Below the pieces are notes generated by a model. The model ran no database searches and was not told the origin of the DNA. It saw nothing but the letters and a program-made list of their open reading frames with translations. A DNA stretch of 64,000 bases, from contig CAVWQS010000014.1 in assembly GCA_963757155.1 (NCBI GenBank), positions 124,001 to 188,000 of the forward strand, read 5' to 3'. Source of the DNA: DASXQK01 sp963757155. GTDB taxonomy: Bacteria; Pseudomonadota; Alphaproteobacteria; Dongiales; Dongiaceae. The translations under genes were made by a program, and so were the position numbers. Below are positions 54,178 to 62,124 of the stretch, piece by piece (the stretch's first letter is position 1; every line of letters starts with the position of its first letter).

Positions 54178-54254
54178 TCACCCTCGCCCGCGCTTTGAAG
54201 CGGGAGAGGGAGGGGACCCATCGCGTAGCGATGGGGAGGGTGAGGGACCTGCAA
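54178..54254. repeat. Dispersed intergenic repeat, second copy
   Basis: AATCACCCTCGCCCGCGCTT, a hairpin with GCGGGAGAGGGAGGGG, CATCGCGTAGCGATG and GGAGGGTGAGGGAC. Inverted relative to the copy at 33437. It lies after gspK, between converging operons. Confidence 0.6.
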
Positions 54255-54396
54255 GCCCGATCTCACTTCTGGCAGGCCGACCGGTTCTGGAGGGGAAGCT
54301 CGCCGATCATATATTTACGTATATACGCAAACAGCGTATCTGTCAAGCAATAGTCGCGACAGTCGGGATCCCAGGGGTTGCAGACCATGCTTGCGG

Positions 54397-54427
54397 CCCT
54401 GGATCGCGCTTTCGCGGGGACTGACGG
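54397..54427. repeat. REP-like palindromic element
   Basis: CCCTGGATCGCGC then TTTCGCGGGGACTGACGG: another copy of the element first seen at 19101, with a diverged stem. Confidence 0.55.
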
Positions 54428-54451
54428 TTGGGGGTGTGCCTGCCAAGTGTA

Positions 54452-54480
54452 TTGACATTTACGTCTTTTACGTATATATT
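54452..54480 (+). promoter_or_regulatory. Strong sigma-70-like promoter without a gene
   Basis: TTGACA (54452-54457), a 17-base spacer and TATATT (54475-54480). The spacer contains TTTACGT twice, and ATTTACGTATATACG also occurs at 54312-54326. No plus-strand ORF follows; transcription would run into the 3' ends of the leftward secretion genes. The rest of the 54171-54602 gap holds only the repeats and hairpin listed. Confidence 0.45.
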
Positions 54481-54576
54481 AAACCTTGGCGCGGAGGGCA
54501 TACTGAGCCTTCCCCGACTGCAGATTCCCTGCAGAAGCAGGGCCGGACCCGGATGGGAGACTGGACCCTGTTAATT

Positions 54577-54592
54577 CGCTGTAAAAACAGCG
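54577..54592. terminator. Small hairpin next to gspC stop
   Basis: CGCTGT-AAAA-ACAGCG, a perfect 6-base stem 10 bases beyond the leftward gspC stop. It could end the leftward secretion operon or a short rightward RNA started at 54487. No long U tract in either direction. Confidence 0.4.
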
Positions 54593-54602
54593 GCGGGGTG
54601 GG

Positions 54603-55166
54603 TCAGGGCGCCGGGGTCGGCGGCGGCGGGGCGGCGCGGCGGAAATCCAGCGTCAGGGCTTTCTCGGCGGCGCCGTTGCGGAAAGAGGCGCTGTCGATGC
54701 CGATGGAGACCAGCTTCCAGCCGTCGAGCTCCTGGCCGGCGCGCAGGCTCAGTACCTTCTGGCCATTGGTGGGCTGCAGCATGACGAGGCTCGACGTCGC
54801 GTTGCGCACGATGCCCACCAGGGTGAAATTCATCGGCGGAGGCTGCGGCGCCGAGGGTTTCGTCGAGGCGGAATCGGCCGTCGCGGGGTCCGGTGTGGGC
54901 GGCGGTGGCGGGGGCGGCCGCCGGGTCGGCGAGAAGAGCGGCCGCTCGAGGACGATCGCCTCCTTCGTGGGGTCGAGGCTGATCGCGGCCATGGCCTGGG
55001 AGGCCGGCACGTCGGAGGAGCCGGCGGCGGCGGGTGGCACCGGCGTTGCGACGGGTGCCCCGACATAGGTCCATTGCGAGAGGACCTTCACCAGAAGCAC
55101 GGCCGCGACCGTGCCCGCCAGCAGGCTCGGCAGGAAGCGGCCGATGCGGCGCGAGCGGATCATCAT
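54603..55166 (-). CDS. gspC: Type II secretion GspC/GspN-like inner-membrane protein
   Basis: 187 residues from ATG 55166, which overlaps the gspM stop. A single N-terminal membrane helix (LLAGTVAAVLLVKVLSQW) is followed by a Pro-rich linker (eight prolines near residue 88) and a periplasmic HR-type domain (NFTLVGIVRN, GQELDGWKLVSIG). GspC links the inner-membrane platform to the secretin. No PDZ or coiled-coil domain follows, so it is a short form; GspN is an alternative name. It is the last gene of the leftward secretion operon. Confidence 0.8.
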   Translation of the reverse strand: MMIRSRRIGRFLPSLLAGTVAAVLLVKVLSQWTYVGAPVATPVPPAAAGSSDVPASQAMAAISLDPTKEAIVLERPLFSPTRRPPPPPPPTPDPATADSASTKPSAPQPPPMNFTLVGIVRNATSSLVMLQPTNGQKVLSLRAGQELDGWKLVSIGIDSASFRNGAAEKALTLDFRRAAPPPPTPAP

Positions 55167-55870
55167 GGATTGGCACTCGCGGGCGGGGCCGTGGGCGGCG
55201 CGCCCTCGGGCCCCAGCCAATAGCCGTAGCATTCGAAGGAGACGGAGAGCGGCCCGGCCTGCTGCGGCTGCCCGGGATCGCTGCTTCCCGAGGCCTGGAT
55301 GTCGATATCGTCGATGAACAGCAGCGGCATGGTCGCCTCGACCTGTCCCAGCAGCTCATAGAGCGGGCCGATAGTGGTGGTGACCTGCACCCGGACGGAG
55401 ATGCGCCCCAGCCCGCTCTCCGTCTTGCCGCCGGCCCATTGGATCGCACCCAGCGAGATGCCCTGGGCGCTCGTCAGCTGGCGCAGGCGTTCCTGCAGCG
55501 CCGCCCCGGCGAGCGCCTCGGTATCGGCCCGCAGGAAGGCATCGGAATGACCCATATCGCTGGCCATCTTCGCCGCCAGATTCTCGAGCTCGGGCTTGGT
55601 GGCGGCGACGGCCTTGATCCGGCTCAAGCGGGTCGCGGCGTCGGCGATGGCGTCGCGCGAATCCTGCAGCGACTGCAGGATCGGATCGACCACGCCTTGC
55701 TGCAGCACAAGGATGACGCCCAGCAGCAGGAGGACCGCCGCAAGCCGGCTGCCCAATTGGCGGGCCGAGAGCTGGCGGCCCCAGAGCTGGCCCCCCCAGA
55801 GCTGGCGGCCCCCGGGGCGGCCGGAGGCGGGCTTGAGCGCGCGCAGCGGCTTCAGGGTGGCGCGCTTCAT
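55163..55870 (-). CDS. gspM: Type II secretion GspM-like protein
   Basis: 235 residues. A basic N-terminus contains near-repeats of QLWGxQL, then comes a membrane helix (LAAVLLLLGVILVLQQGVV), a coiled-coil-like stretch to about residue 110 and a ferredoxin-like periplasmic domain (RISVRVQVTTTIGPLYELL). This is the GspM/PilO layout, and it would pair with the GspL product encoded upstream. Both junctions in the operon are ATGA overlaps. Sequence conservation of GspM is low, so the call relies on layout and position. Confidence 0.82.
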   Translation of the reverse strand: MKRATLKPLRALKPASGRPGGRQLWGGQLWGRQLSARQLGSRLAAVLLLLGVILVLQQGVVDPILQSLQDSRDAIADAATRLSRIKAVAATKPELENLAAKMASDMGHSDAFLRADTEALAGAALQERLRQLTSAQGISLGAIQWAGGKTESGLGRISVRVQVTTTIGPLYELLGQVEATMPLLFIDDIDIQASGSSDPGQPQQAGPLSVSFECYGYWLGPEGAPPTAPPASANP

Positions 55871-56997
55871 GAGCCCGCCTTGGGCGTCAGATCGGCTTCG
55901 ATGCTGAAGCGCTCGCGCTGCATCGAGGAATCCGGCAGCACCGGCCCGCTCAATCGGGCGCCTTCGAACATCGGCGAGTTCTCGATGATGGGGACCAGGG
56001 TCGCCGCCGAGCTGGCATAGCCGCTCAGCTGCATATGCACATCGCTGAGGCGAAGATCGGTGAGCCAGGTATCGTCCGGCAGCCGCGCCGTCAGCTCGGC
56101 CAGCACATCCACCACCAAAGGCAGCGCCTCGCGCTGCGTCGCCGCGGCGGCGCGGGTCCGGGCGAGGGTCTGCACCTGCTCACGCAGCTTGGCCGCGGCA
56201 TCCGCCGCCTTGCGGTACTTCGCGGTCTCGGTGGCATAGGCGGCCAGCACCGCATCGCTGCGATCGAAATGGAGATAGAGACCGGCCAGCGCCAGGAGGA
56301 CGATGAGACCGGCCAGGGCTGCCGGCAGGCGCCAGGGCAGCCAGCGGTCGATGCGCCCGCCCAGCACCACCGGCAGATAGATGGGCGAGGGCGCCGCCCC
56401 GCCCGGCGATGCCGTGCCCTCTTCGTCGGGCTCCACGGCGACCCGATCGGGTCGGATGCCGAGCAGATTGGCCCGCTTCAGCGCTGCATCGACCGTCGCC
56501 CGCGGCACGACCGTCAGCTCGCAGGTGACCTGCGCGCGCTGGCGATCGATGCCGGCGATCCTGGCCTGATAGACGACCTCCTCGGCCCGGAAGGGCGTCA
56601 GGCGGTCGATGTCGAAGCCGATGCTTTCCCGCAGGTTCTCCGCCACCGCCAATGGCAATTGCAGACGCCGGCGCAGCGCGCGTTCCGCGGGGATGACGGC
56701 CAGGATCTCGGCCCAGGGACCCTTGTCCTGGAGGCGCTGGAGCAGCACCCGCGCCGGGGCATCGGGCGCGTCCTGCTCGATACTGCCAAAGACGCGGGGC
56801 TTGCCGCCGCTCTCCTCGTAGAGATCGGTGACCTCGTCGCGCAGCAGCAGATAGAGCCGGCGCCGACGGCCGGCGACGAGGCGGCGAAGCACCGGCGGGA
56901 TGCAGGCCCGCAGCTCGCCGAACCACCAGCCGAAGAACCGGGCCGCCAGCGCTGACACCGTCCGCGCGCCGCCACCCGTATTGACGTCAGACGCCAT
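55867..56997 (-). CDS. gspL: Type II secretion GspL-like protein (PilN-type domain)
   Basis: 376 residues. A cytoplasmic N-terminal part of actin-like type (VIPAERALRRRLQLPLAVAE, FDIDRLTPF) precedes one membrane helix (LAGLIVLLALAGLYLHF) and a periplasmic PilN-like domain (DTWLTDLRLSDVHMQLSGYA). GspL binds the ATPase GspE and GspM at the inner membrane. Its start lies 11 bases inside the end of gspJ. Confidence 0.85.
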   Translation of the reverse strand: MASDVNTGGGARTVSALAARFFGWWFGELRACIPPVLRRLVAGRRRRLYLLLRDEVTDLYEESGGKPRVFGSIEQDAPDAPARVLLQRLQDKGPWAEILAVIPAERALRRRLQLPLAVAENLRESIGFDIDRLTPFRAEEVVYQARIAGIDRQRAQVTCELTVVPRATVDAALKRANLLGIRPDRVAVEPDEEGTASPGGAAPSPIYLPVVLGGRIDRWLPWRLPAALAGLIVLLALAGLYLHFDRSDAVLAAYATETAKYRKAADAAAKLREQVQTLARTRAAAATQREALPLVVDVLAELTARLPDDTWLTDLRLSDVHMQLSGYASSAATLVPIIENSPMFEGARLSGPVLPDSSMQRERFSIEADLTPKAGS

Positions 56998-57644
56998 TGT
57001 TCGAGAACCTCACGGCATAGAAGAGCGTCAGGCGAACAGCTTCTTGTCCGAGAGCCAGCGACAAGTCCAGCCGGATCAGCGCCGGAAGCCCGGTCGGATC
57101 GGCCCAGCGGTCATGCCAGGCGCTCTGCGGTTCATTGGTCAGATGCCCGAAATAGGCGAAGCGCATCGATCGCACATCGCCCAGCAGCACGGTCTGGCGT
57201 CGGCTGATTCGCCTCGCTCGCCGATCCGATGCTCCGCCGCCAGCCCAGCACCAGATTGCCGCCATTGGTGCTGGAATGGCGCGCCAGCTCGAACTCGTAT
57301 TTGCCGTCGTTGCCGAGCTGATAGGGCAGCAAGGCGATGAAATGCAGCCGATCCGGTTCGCCCAGGAATCCGGCCCTGACGATCGGCAGCGGCGCCGCAC
57401 CCAACTCATCGGCGCCTGCCATCGTCACCTCCGAGGCAGTGCGGCCCGCCTGGCCCAAAAGCTGGCGCAGAAAGGCATCGGTACGCTCCACGCGCTGCTC
57501 GAAGACCTGCCGGTCGCCGCCGACATCCCAGACCCGCAAGCCGAGCCGCATCCCGCCGAGCAAAAGCACCGCCATGAGCGAGAGCAGCGACAGCGCCACC
57601 AGCAATTCGATCAGGGTCGTGCCGGCGGGGGAATACCGTCTCAT
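56987..57644 (-). pseudogene. gspJ: Type II secretion minor pseudopilin GspJ, one frameshift
   Basis: About 219 residues. The prepilin cleavage region is SPAGTTLIELLVALSLLSL. The globular part runs through YQLGNDGKYEFEL to GSASEANQPT, where one extra base near 57196 shifts the frame. It resumes as QTVLLGDVRSMRFAYFG and ends FYAVRFSNNGV. The ATG overlaps the gspI stop. GspJ sits at the pseudopilus tip with GspI and GspK. Confidence 0.85.
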
Positions 57645-58075
57645 AGCGTCGAAGCGGGGGCTGCGGGCGGGAGCGGCAGGATCCGGAGGCTCGTCAGCGT
57701 GATCGGGCTGAAGGGCGGCTTCGTCACCGTCAGCACGATCAGATAGGTCGTCACCCCCGTGAGATTGGCTGGGGGACGGCCGGCGACCGTCGCCGGGCTG
57801 ATGCGCAAGGACCAGCCCCCGCCACCGGCGAGCTTGCCGCTCGAGGTGCCGGGCTGCAGCGGCAAGTCCCGCCCGATCCGCTCCATGGTGGAACGGGCGA
57901 CGAGCAGCGCTTGCGTCTCGGCATCGATCCGGCGCGAGGAGAGGACGCTGCCGGACAGCACCTGGGCGAAGACCGCCAGGATCACGGCCAGGATCGCCAG
58001 GGCCACCAGGATCTCGATCAGGGTGAAGCCCGGGGCCGATGAGGGATCTTGGGCTGGCCGCATCGCTTTCGTCAT
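57641..58075 (-). CDS. gspI: Type II secretion minor pseudopilin GspI
   Basis: 144 residues from ATG 58075 (ATGA overlap with gspH). The prepilin peptidase site precedes FTLIEILVALAILAVILAVF with the conserved Glu at +5. The rest is a short GspI-type domain with ARSTMERIG. GspI nucleates the tip complex. A longer reading to 58102 would overlap gspH more and is less likely. Confidence 0.87.
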   Translation of the reverse strand: MTKAMRPAQDPSSAPGFTLIEILVALAILAVILAVFAQVLSGSVLSSRRIDAETQALLVARSTMERIGRDLPLQPGTSSGKLAGGGGWSLRISPATVAGRPPANLTGVTTYLIVLTVTKPPFSPITLTSLRILPLPPAAPASTL

Positions 58076-58539
58076 TGGAGGACGGCGCGGCCCAGCGCCC
58101 AATCGACGGTGACGTCATAGCTCCGCCCGCCATAGCCGAGCCGCAGCCGGCCGCCGGTCGAGGTGCCGTCGGGGAAAAATTCGATCCGGCCCGGCGGCGT
58201 TTCCTCGTCCCCCGGCAGCGCCGATGTCAGCCGCAGGCTGAAACGCGGGTCGAGCGGCACGAAACCTGCGCCAGGCCCGAGCAGCCGGCGATGGGCGAGA
58301 TCGAGCGCGACCGTCGTCGGCCGCCCGCCCTGGATCGCCTGGCGCTGCGCCTCGCGCAGCGCGAGTACGACCTCGCGGGCCGTCTGCTTCAGCCTCAATT
58401 GGGGCAGGAAGCTGTCGAGGCGCGGCAACGCCAGGCTGAGCGCGGCGCCGATGATCAGCAGCACCACCATCAGCTCGATCAGGGTGTATCCGGCGCGACG
58501 CTCACTGCTGCCAGCTGGTGATGTCACTGTTCTCGCCAT
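58072..58539 (-). CDS. gspH: Type II secretion minor pseudopilin GspH
   Basis: About 155 residues if started at ATG 58539, which lies 38 bases inside gspG. GYTLIELMVVLLIIGAALSL is the prepilin helix. EAQRQAIQGGRPTTVALDL and RIEFFPDGTSTGG are typical of GspH/FimT proteins. A GTG a few codons later is an alternative start. It links the tip complex to the GspG shaft. Confidence 0.87.
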   Translation of the reverse strand: MARTVTSPAGSSERRAGYTLIELMVVLLIIGAALSLALPRLDSFLPQLRLKQTAREVVLALREAQRQAIQGGRPTTVALDLAHRRLLGPGAGFVPLDPRFSLRLTSALPGDEETPPGRIEFFPDGTSTGGRLRLGYGGRSYDVTVDWALGRAVLQ

Positions 58540-58993
58540 CCCCGCCCTCGCGCCCATCGGCGCCGAAGGAATAGAGATCGTAGTCGCCATGGCTGCCGGG
58601 GAATTTGTACTGATAGGGATTTCCCCAGGGATCGGTCAGTAAATCCTTGTTCTTGAGATAAGGCCCGTTCCAGTTCGTCGTGCCCGCCGGGGCGACCGCC
58701 AGCGCCGAGAGACCGGCCTGCTGGGTCGGATAATGCCCGGTATCCAGCTTGTAGATGTCGAGGATGGAGCCCAGCTGCTGCATCTGGATATGCGCCGTCT
58801 GCATCCGCGCGGCGCTGAGATGATGGATCAGGCGCGGCGCCGCGATCGCGATCAGCAAGCCCAGGATCGCCAGCACGACCAGGAGCTCCACCAGGGTATA
58901 GCCTTGCTCGGACGGACGGTGATCGCAACGCCGACGGGATCTCCGGTTCGATCGCCGTGTACTCAGTTCTGCTGTTTGCATATTCGCCTTCAT
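58502..58993 (-). CDS. gspG: Type II secretion major pseudopilin GspG
   Basis: 163 residues. An unusually long basic leader (about 30 residues) precedes the cleavage site and GYTLVELLVVLAILGLLIAI. The shaft-protein signature PWGNPYQYKFPG and DLYSFGADGREGG (calcium-site region) is complete. GspG forms the pseudopilus shaft. The start overlaps the gspF stop (ATGA); an ATG four codons later would shorten the leader. Confidence 0.93.
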   Translation of the reverse strand: MKANMQTAELSTRRSNRRSRRRCDHRPSEQGYTLVELLVVLAILGLLIAIAAPRLIHHLSAARMQTAHIQMQQLGSILDIYKLDTGHYPTQQAGLSALAVAPAGTTNWNGPYLKNKDLLTDPWGNPYQYKFPGSHGDYDLYSFGADGREGGDGENSDITSWQQ

Positions 58994-60207
58994 GTGGTCG
59001 CCAGATCGTAGCTGCTGAGAATCGCCGTCAGCATGATCGTCACGATGCCGCCGACGAAGAGGCCGATGGCGATGGTGACGGCAGGCACGAGGATCGCTTC
59101 CAGCCGCGCCAGGCGCAGCCGCACTTCGTCGTCATAGATATCGGCCAGGCGCAGCAGCATCGATTCGAGCTGGCCGCTCTCCTCGCCGATGCGCAGCATC
59201 TGATCGCCGAGGCGCGACAATACCGCCGCCTGCTGGATCGAGGCCGACAACCCCTCGCCGCGCCGGACCCTGGGAATGACCAGATCGACGCGCTGGGCGA
59301 TGTCGCGGTTGGAGATGGCGGCGGCGGCGATGGACAGGCCCTGGAGCATAGGCATGCCGCTGGCATGGAGCGTGCCCAAGGTGCGGCAGAAGCGGGCGCC
59401 CTCGACACGATCGACCAGCCCGCCCACGATGGGAATGCGCCGGACCATGCGATCCCAGATCTCGCGCTGGGCCTGGGACAAACCGAAGCCCCGGGCAGCC
59501 ACGACGAGAAGCGCTACGCCCAGGAGCAGAAGCCAGCCCCAATTGGCGATGAGCTCCGAGGCCCCGAAGAGGATCCTCAGCTCCAGCGGCGGGGCGGTGC
59601 CGCTGTCGAACAGGGATTTGAACTCCGGCACCACCACCAGCAGCATCATCACCATGGTCGCCACGGAGACCAGGATCACGAAGACCGGATAATAGAGGGC
59701 CGAGCGAAGATCGTCGGCGAGCTTGGCGGATTGCTCGAGATGCTTCACCAGCCGGTCGAGCGCCTCGCTCAAATTGCCGTTGCTCTCGCCCGCCTTGATG
59801 AGGCCGGCGCAATAGGGCGGCACGCCCGCCTGGGCCGCCATGGCGTCGGCCAGGCTCGAGCCCTTGCGGACGGCGGCGTGGAGCGACTGCACGAAATTCT
59901 TGCGCGACGCCTCCTCCGTCATCTCGGCGATCATGCGCAGCGCCCGGTCGAGCTGGATGCTGGAGCGCAGCAGGGTCGCGAGCTCGCGGGTGAACTCCAG
60001 AAGATCCTTGGCAGCGAGCGGCTTCTTGCGCCCGCCCGAGCGGCGCCAGTCGAGCCGCGGGTTGAACCAGCGGTCCGCGGTTACCGAGATGGGAAACAGA
60101 TCGCCGGCCCGGATCGTCTCGATGGCCGCGGCGCGCGAGACGGCTTCCATCGTATCGACGACGACCTCGCCTGAATTCTTCACCGCCTTGTATCTGAACT
60201 TAGGCAT
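58990..60207 (-). CDS. gspF: Type II secretion inner-membrane platform protein GspF
   Basis: 405 residues, the usual length. Two T2SSF domains are present, the first with LLEFTRELATLLRSSIQLDRAL and the second with FCRTLGTLHASGMPMLQGL. Three membrane helices are present, the last near the C-terminus (VTIAIGLFVGGIVTIMLTAI). It anchors the ATPase GspE and the growing pseudopilus. The gene is separated from gspE by about 140 bases that contain a small tandem repeat. Confidence 0.93.
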   Translation of the reverse strand: MPKFRYKAVKNSGEVVVDTMEAVSRAAAIETIRAGDLFPISVTADRWFNPRLDWRRSGGRKKPLAAKDLLEFTRELATLLRSSIQLDRALRMIAEMTEEASRKNFVQSLHAAVRKGSSLADAMAAQAGVPPYCAGLIKAGESNGNLSEALDRLVKHLEQSAKLADDLRSALYYPVFVILVSVATMVMMLLVVVPEFKSLFDSGTAPPLELRILFGASELIANWGWLLLLGVALLVVAARGFGLSQAQREIWDRMVRRIPIVGGLVDRVEGARFCRTLGTLHASGMPMLQGLSIAAAAISNRDIAQRVDLVIPRVRRGEGLSASIQQAAVLSRLGDQMLRIGEESGQLESMLLRLADIYDDEVRLRLARLEAILVPAVTIAIGLFVGGIVTIMLTAILSSYDLATT

Positions 60208-60316
60208 TCATCTGAACTTGGGCATTCTTCCGGCCCGTCCCCCAAATCTCGCTTGGCCCGGGCAGCATAGCCCGCGGCATAGAGGCGGCAAAGCTTGCCG
60301 CTTATCCGGCGTCCCG

Positions 60317-60361
60317 CTCACGCGTCCGCCCCTCACGCGTCCGCCCCTCACGCGTCCGTGG
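60317..60361. repeat. Three 15-base tandem repeats at the gspE stop
   Basis: CTCACGCGTCCGCCC at 60317-60331 and 60332-60346, then CTCACGCGTCCGTGG at 60347-60361. On the leftward strand each unit contains an in-phase copy of the gspE stop, so slippage would leave the protein end unchanged. Confidence 0.75.
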
Positions 60362-62090
60362 TGGCGCGCAGAACCTCCTCCAAGGTCGTCAAGCCGGCGC
60401 CGATCTTCTCCACCCCATGGCCCAGCATGGTCAGCATCCCCTCGCGCACCGCCAGATCGCGAATCGCCCGGGATTCGGCATGGGTCAGGATCACCTGACG
60501 CAGCCCCTCGCTCATGCCCATGACCTCCGAGATCGTCGTCCGGCCGCTGAACCCAGTGCCGCGGCATTTCTCGCAGCCGACGGGCTTGAAGGGCGTATGG
60601 ATATGCGAACTCTTCAGGGTCGAGATGCCGAGATGTCCGATGTCGACGACGTCGGGGTCGGCCGGCGCCCGGCAATGCCGGCAGAGGGTGCGCACCAGCC
60701 GCTGACCGACGACCGCCACGACGGTGGAGGTCAGCAGGAAATCCTCCACCCCCATCTCGATCAGCCGGGTGACGGCCGAGGGCGCGTCATTGGTATGCAG
60801 CGTCGCCAGCACGAGATGGCCGGTCAGCGCCGCATGGACGGCGATCTCCGCCGTCTCGGCATCGCGGATCTCGCCGACCATGATGATGTCGGGGTCATGG
60901 CGCAGGAAGGAGCGCAGCACATGGGCGAAGGTCAGGCCGAATTTCGGATTGACCTGGGTCTGATTGACGCCGGGGAGCTGGTATTCGATGGGATCCTCGA
61001 CCGTGAGGATCTTGCGATCGATATGGTTCAGCTGGCTGAGGGCGGCATAGAGGGTCGTGGTCTTGCCGCTGCCGGTCGGGCCGGTGACCAGCAGCAGGCC
61101 ATGAGGCCGGTCGAGCGCGCGCTGCAGGCGCTCCAGACCCGGGCCGCCGAAGCCGAGCTTGGGCAGCTCCAGCGCCGTGCGGTCGCGATGCAGCAGGCGC
61201 AGCACCAGGCTTTCGCCATGCAGGGTGGGCACCGTCGCCACGCGGATGTCCAGGGTTCCGCCGTCGACCGCGGTGCGGATGCGCCCGTCCTGCGGCTGGC
61301 GCCGCTCGGCGATATTGAGGCCCGCCATGATCTTGATGCGCGAGGTCACCGCGAGGCGATCGGTGGCGGGCAGCGCCTCGACCTCCTGCAAGCGGCCGTC
61401 GAGACGGTAGCGGACCCGCAGATTGTCCTCGAAGGGCTCGATATGGATATCGGAGGCATGCTCGGCCACCGCGCCGGAGATCAGCTGGTCGACGAAACGC
61501 ACCACCGGCGCCTCGCTGGCCAGATCGCGCAGGCGATCGATATCGACCTCCGAGGAGGCCTCGGCATCCGTGCGGTCCTCCGCCGTGGTACCGGGCGTGC
61601 GGGGGTCGGTGCGCAGCCGCGCGATCGCCGCCTGCAGCTCCGAGGGGATGGCGACCTTGACCACGACGCGCCGGCCGGAGGCAAGCGCGACCGCCTCGAT
61701 GGCGAAGCGGTCGTCGGGATTGGCCATGGCGACGACGATCTCGGCCTCGTTCGCCTCGATGGGCAGGATCACTGCCTCGCGCATGAAGCGGGCGCTGAGA
61801 CGGTCGATGAGCACGGCCTCCTGGGGCAGTTCCTCCCGCGTCAGTAGCGGCAGGCCCGTGATCTCGGCGGTGGCCTCGGCGAGATCGCGCTCCGAGACGA
61901 TGCCGAGCTGGGCCAGGATGTCGGCGAGGCGGCCGTCGGACGATGCCGATGCCCGGCGGGCGCGCTGCAAGCCCCTCTCGTCCAGCTTGCCCCGCTCCAT
62001 GAGATAGCCGGCGAGCCGGCTCTCGACCGATGCCCGGACGGGCTGGGGCGCGGCAGTGTCTGCGGGGATCAGGCGTAGCGGGGCGTCCAT
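60348..62090 (-). CDS. gspE: Type II secretion ATPase GspE
   Basis: 580 residues. The N-terminal GspL-binding domain (GKLDERGLQRARR, DLAEATAEITGLPLL) is followed by the ATPase core: Walker A GPTGSGKTTTLYAAL, Asp box EDPIEYQL, Walker B MVGEIRDAETAEIAVHAALT and a His box (ATLHTNDAPSAVTRL). The zinc-binding four-cysteine module is CRHC...CEKC. It powers pseudopilus assembly from the cytoplasm. Length and domain order are standard. Confidence 0.95.
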   Translation of the reverse strand: MDAPLRLIPADTAAPQPVRASVESRLAGYLMERGKLDERGLQRARRASASSDGRLADILAQLGIVSERDLAEATAEITGLPLLTREELPQEAVLIDRLSARFMREAVILPIEANEAEIVVAMANPDDRFAIEAVALASGRRVVVKVAIPSELQAAIARLRTDPRTPGTTAEDRTDAEASSEVDIDRLRDLASEAPVVRFVDQLISGAVAEHASDIHIEPFEDNLRVRYRLDGRLQEVEALPATDRLAVTSRIKIMAGLNIAERRQPQDGRIRTAVDGGTLDIRVATVPTLHGESLVLRLLHRDRTALELPKLGFGGPGLERLQRALDRPHGLLLVTGPTGSGKTTTLYAALSQLNHIDRKILTVEDPIEYQLPGVNQTQVNPKFGLTFAHVLRSFLRHDPDIIMVGEIRDAETAEIAVHAALTGHLVLATLHTNDAPSAVTRLIEMGVEDFLLTSTVVAVVGQRLVRTLCRHCRAPADPDVVDIGHLGISTLKSSHIHTPFKPVGCEKCRGTGFSGRTTISEVMGMSEGLRQVILTHAESRAIRDLAVREGMLTMLGHGVEKIGAGLTTLEEVLRATTDA

Positions 62091-62124
62091 TCTCTCCCTC
62101 TTGGCTTGCCGCGGTCCGTCTGGA

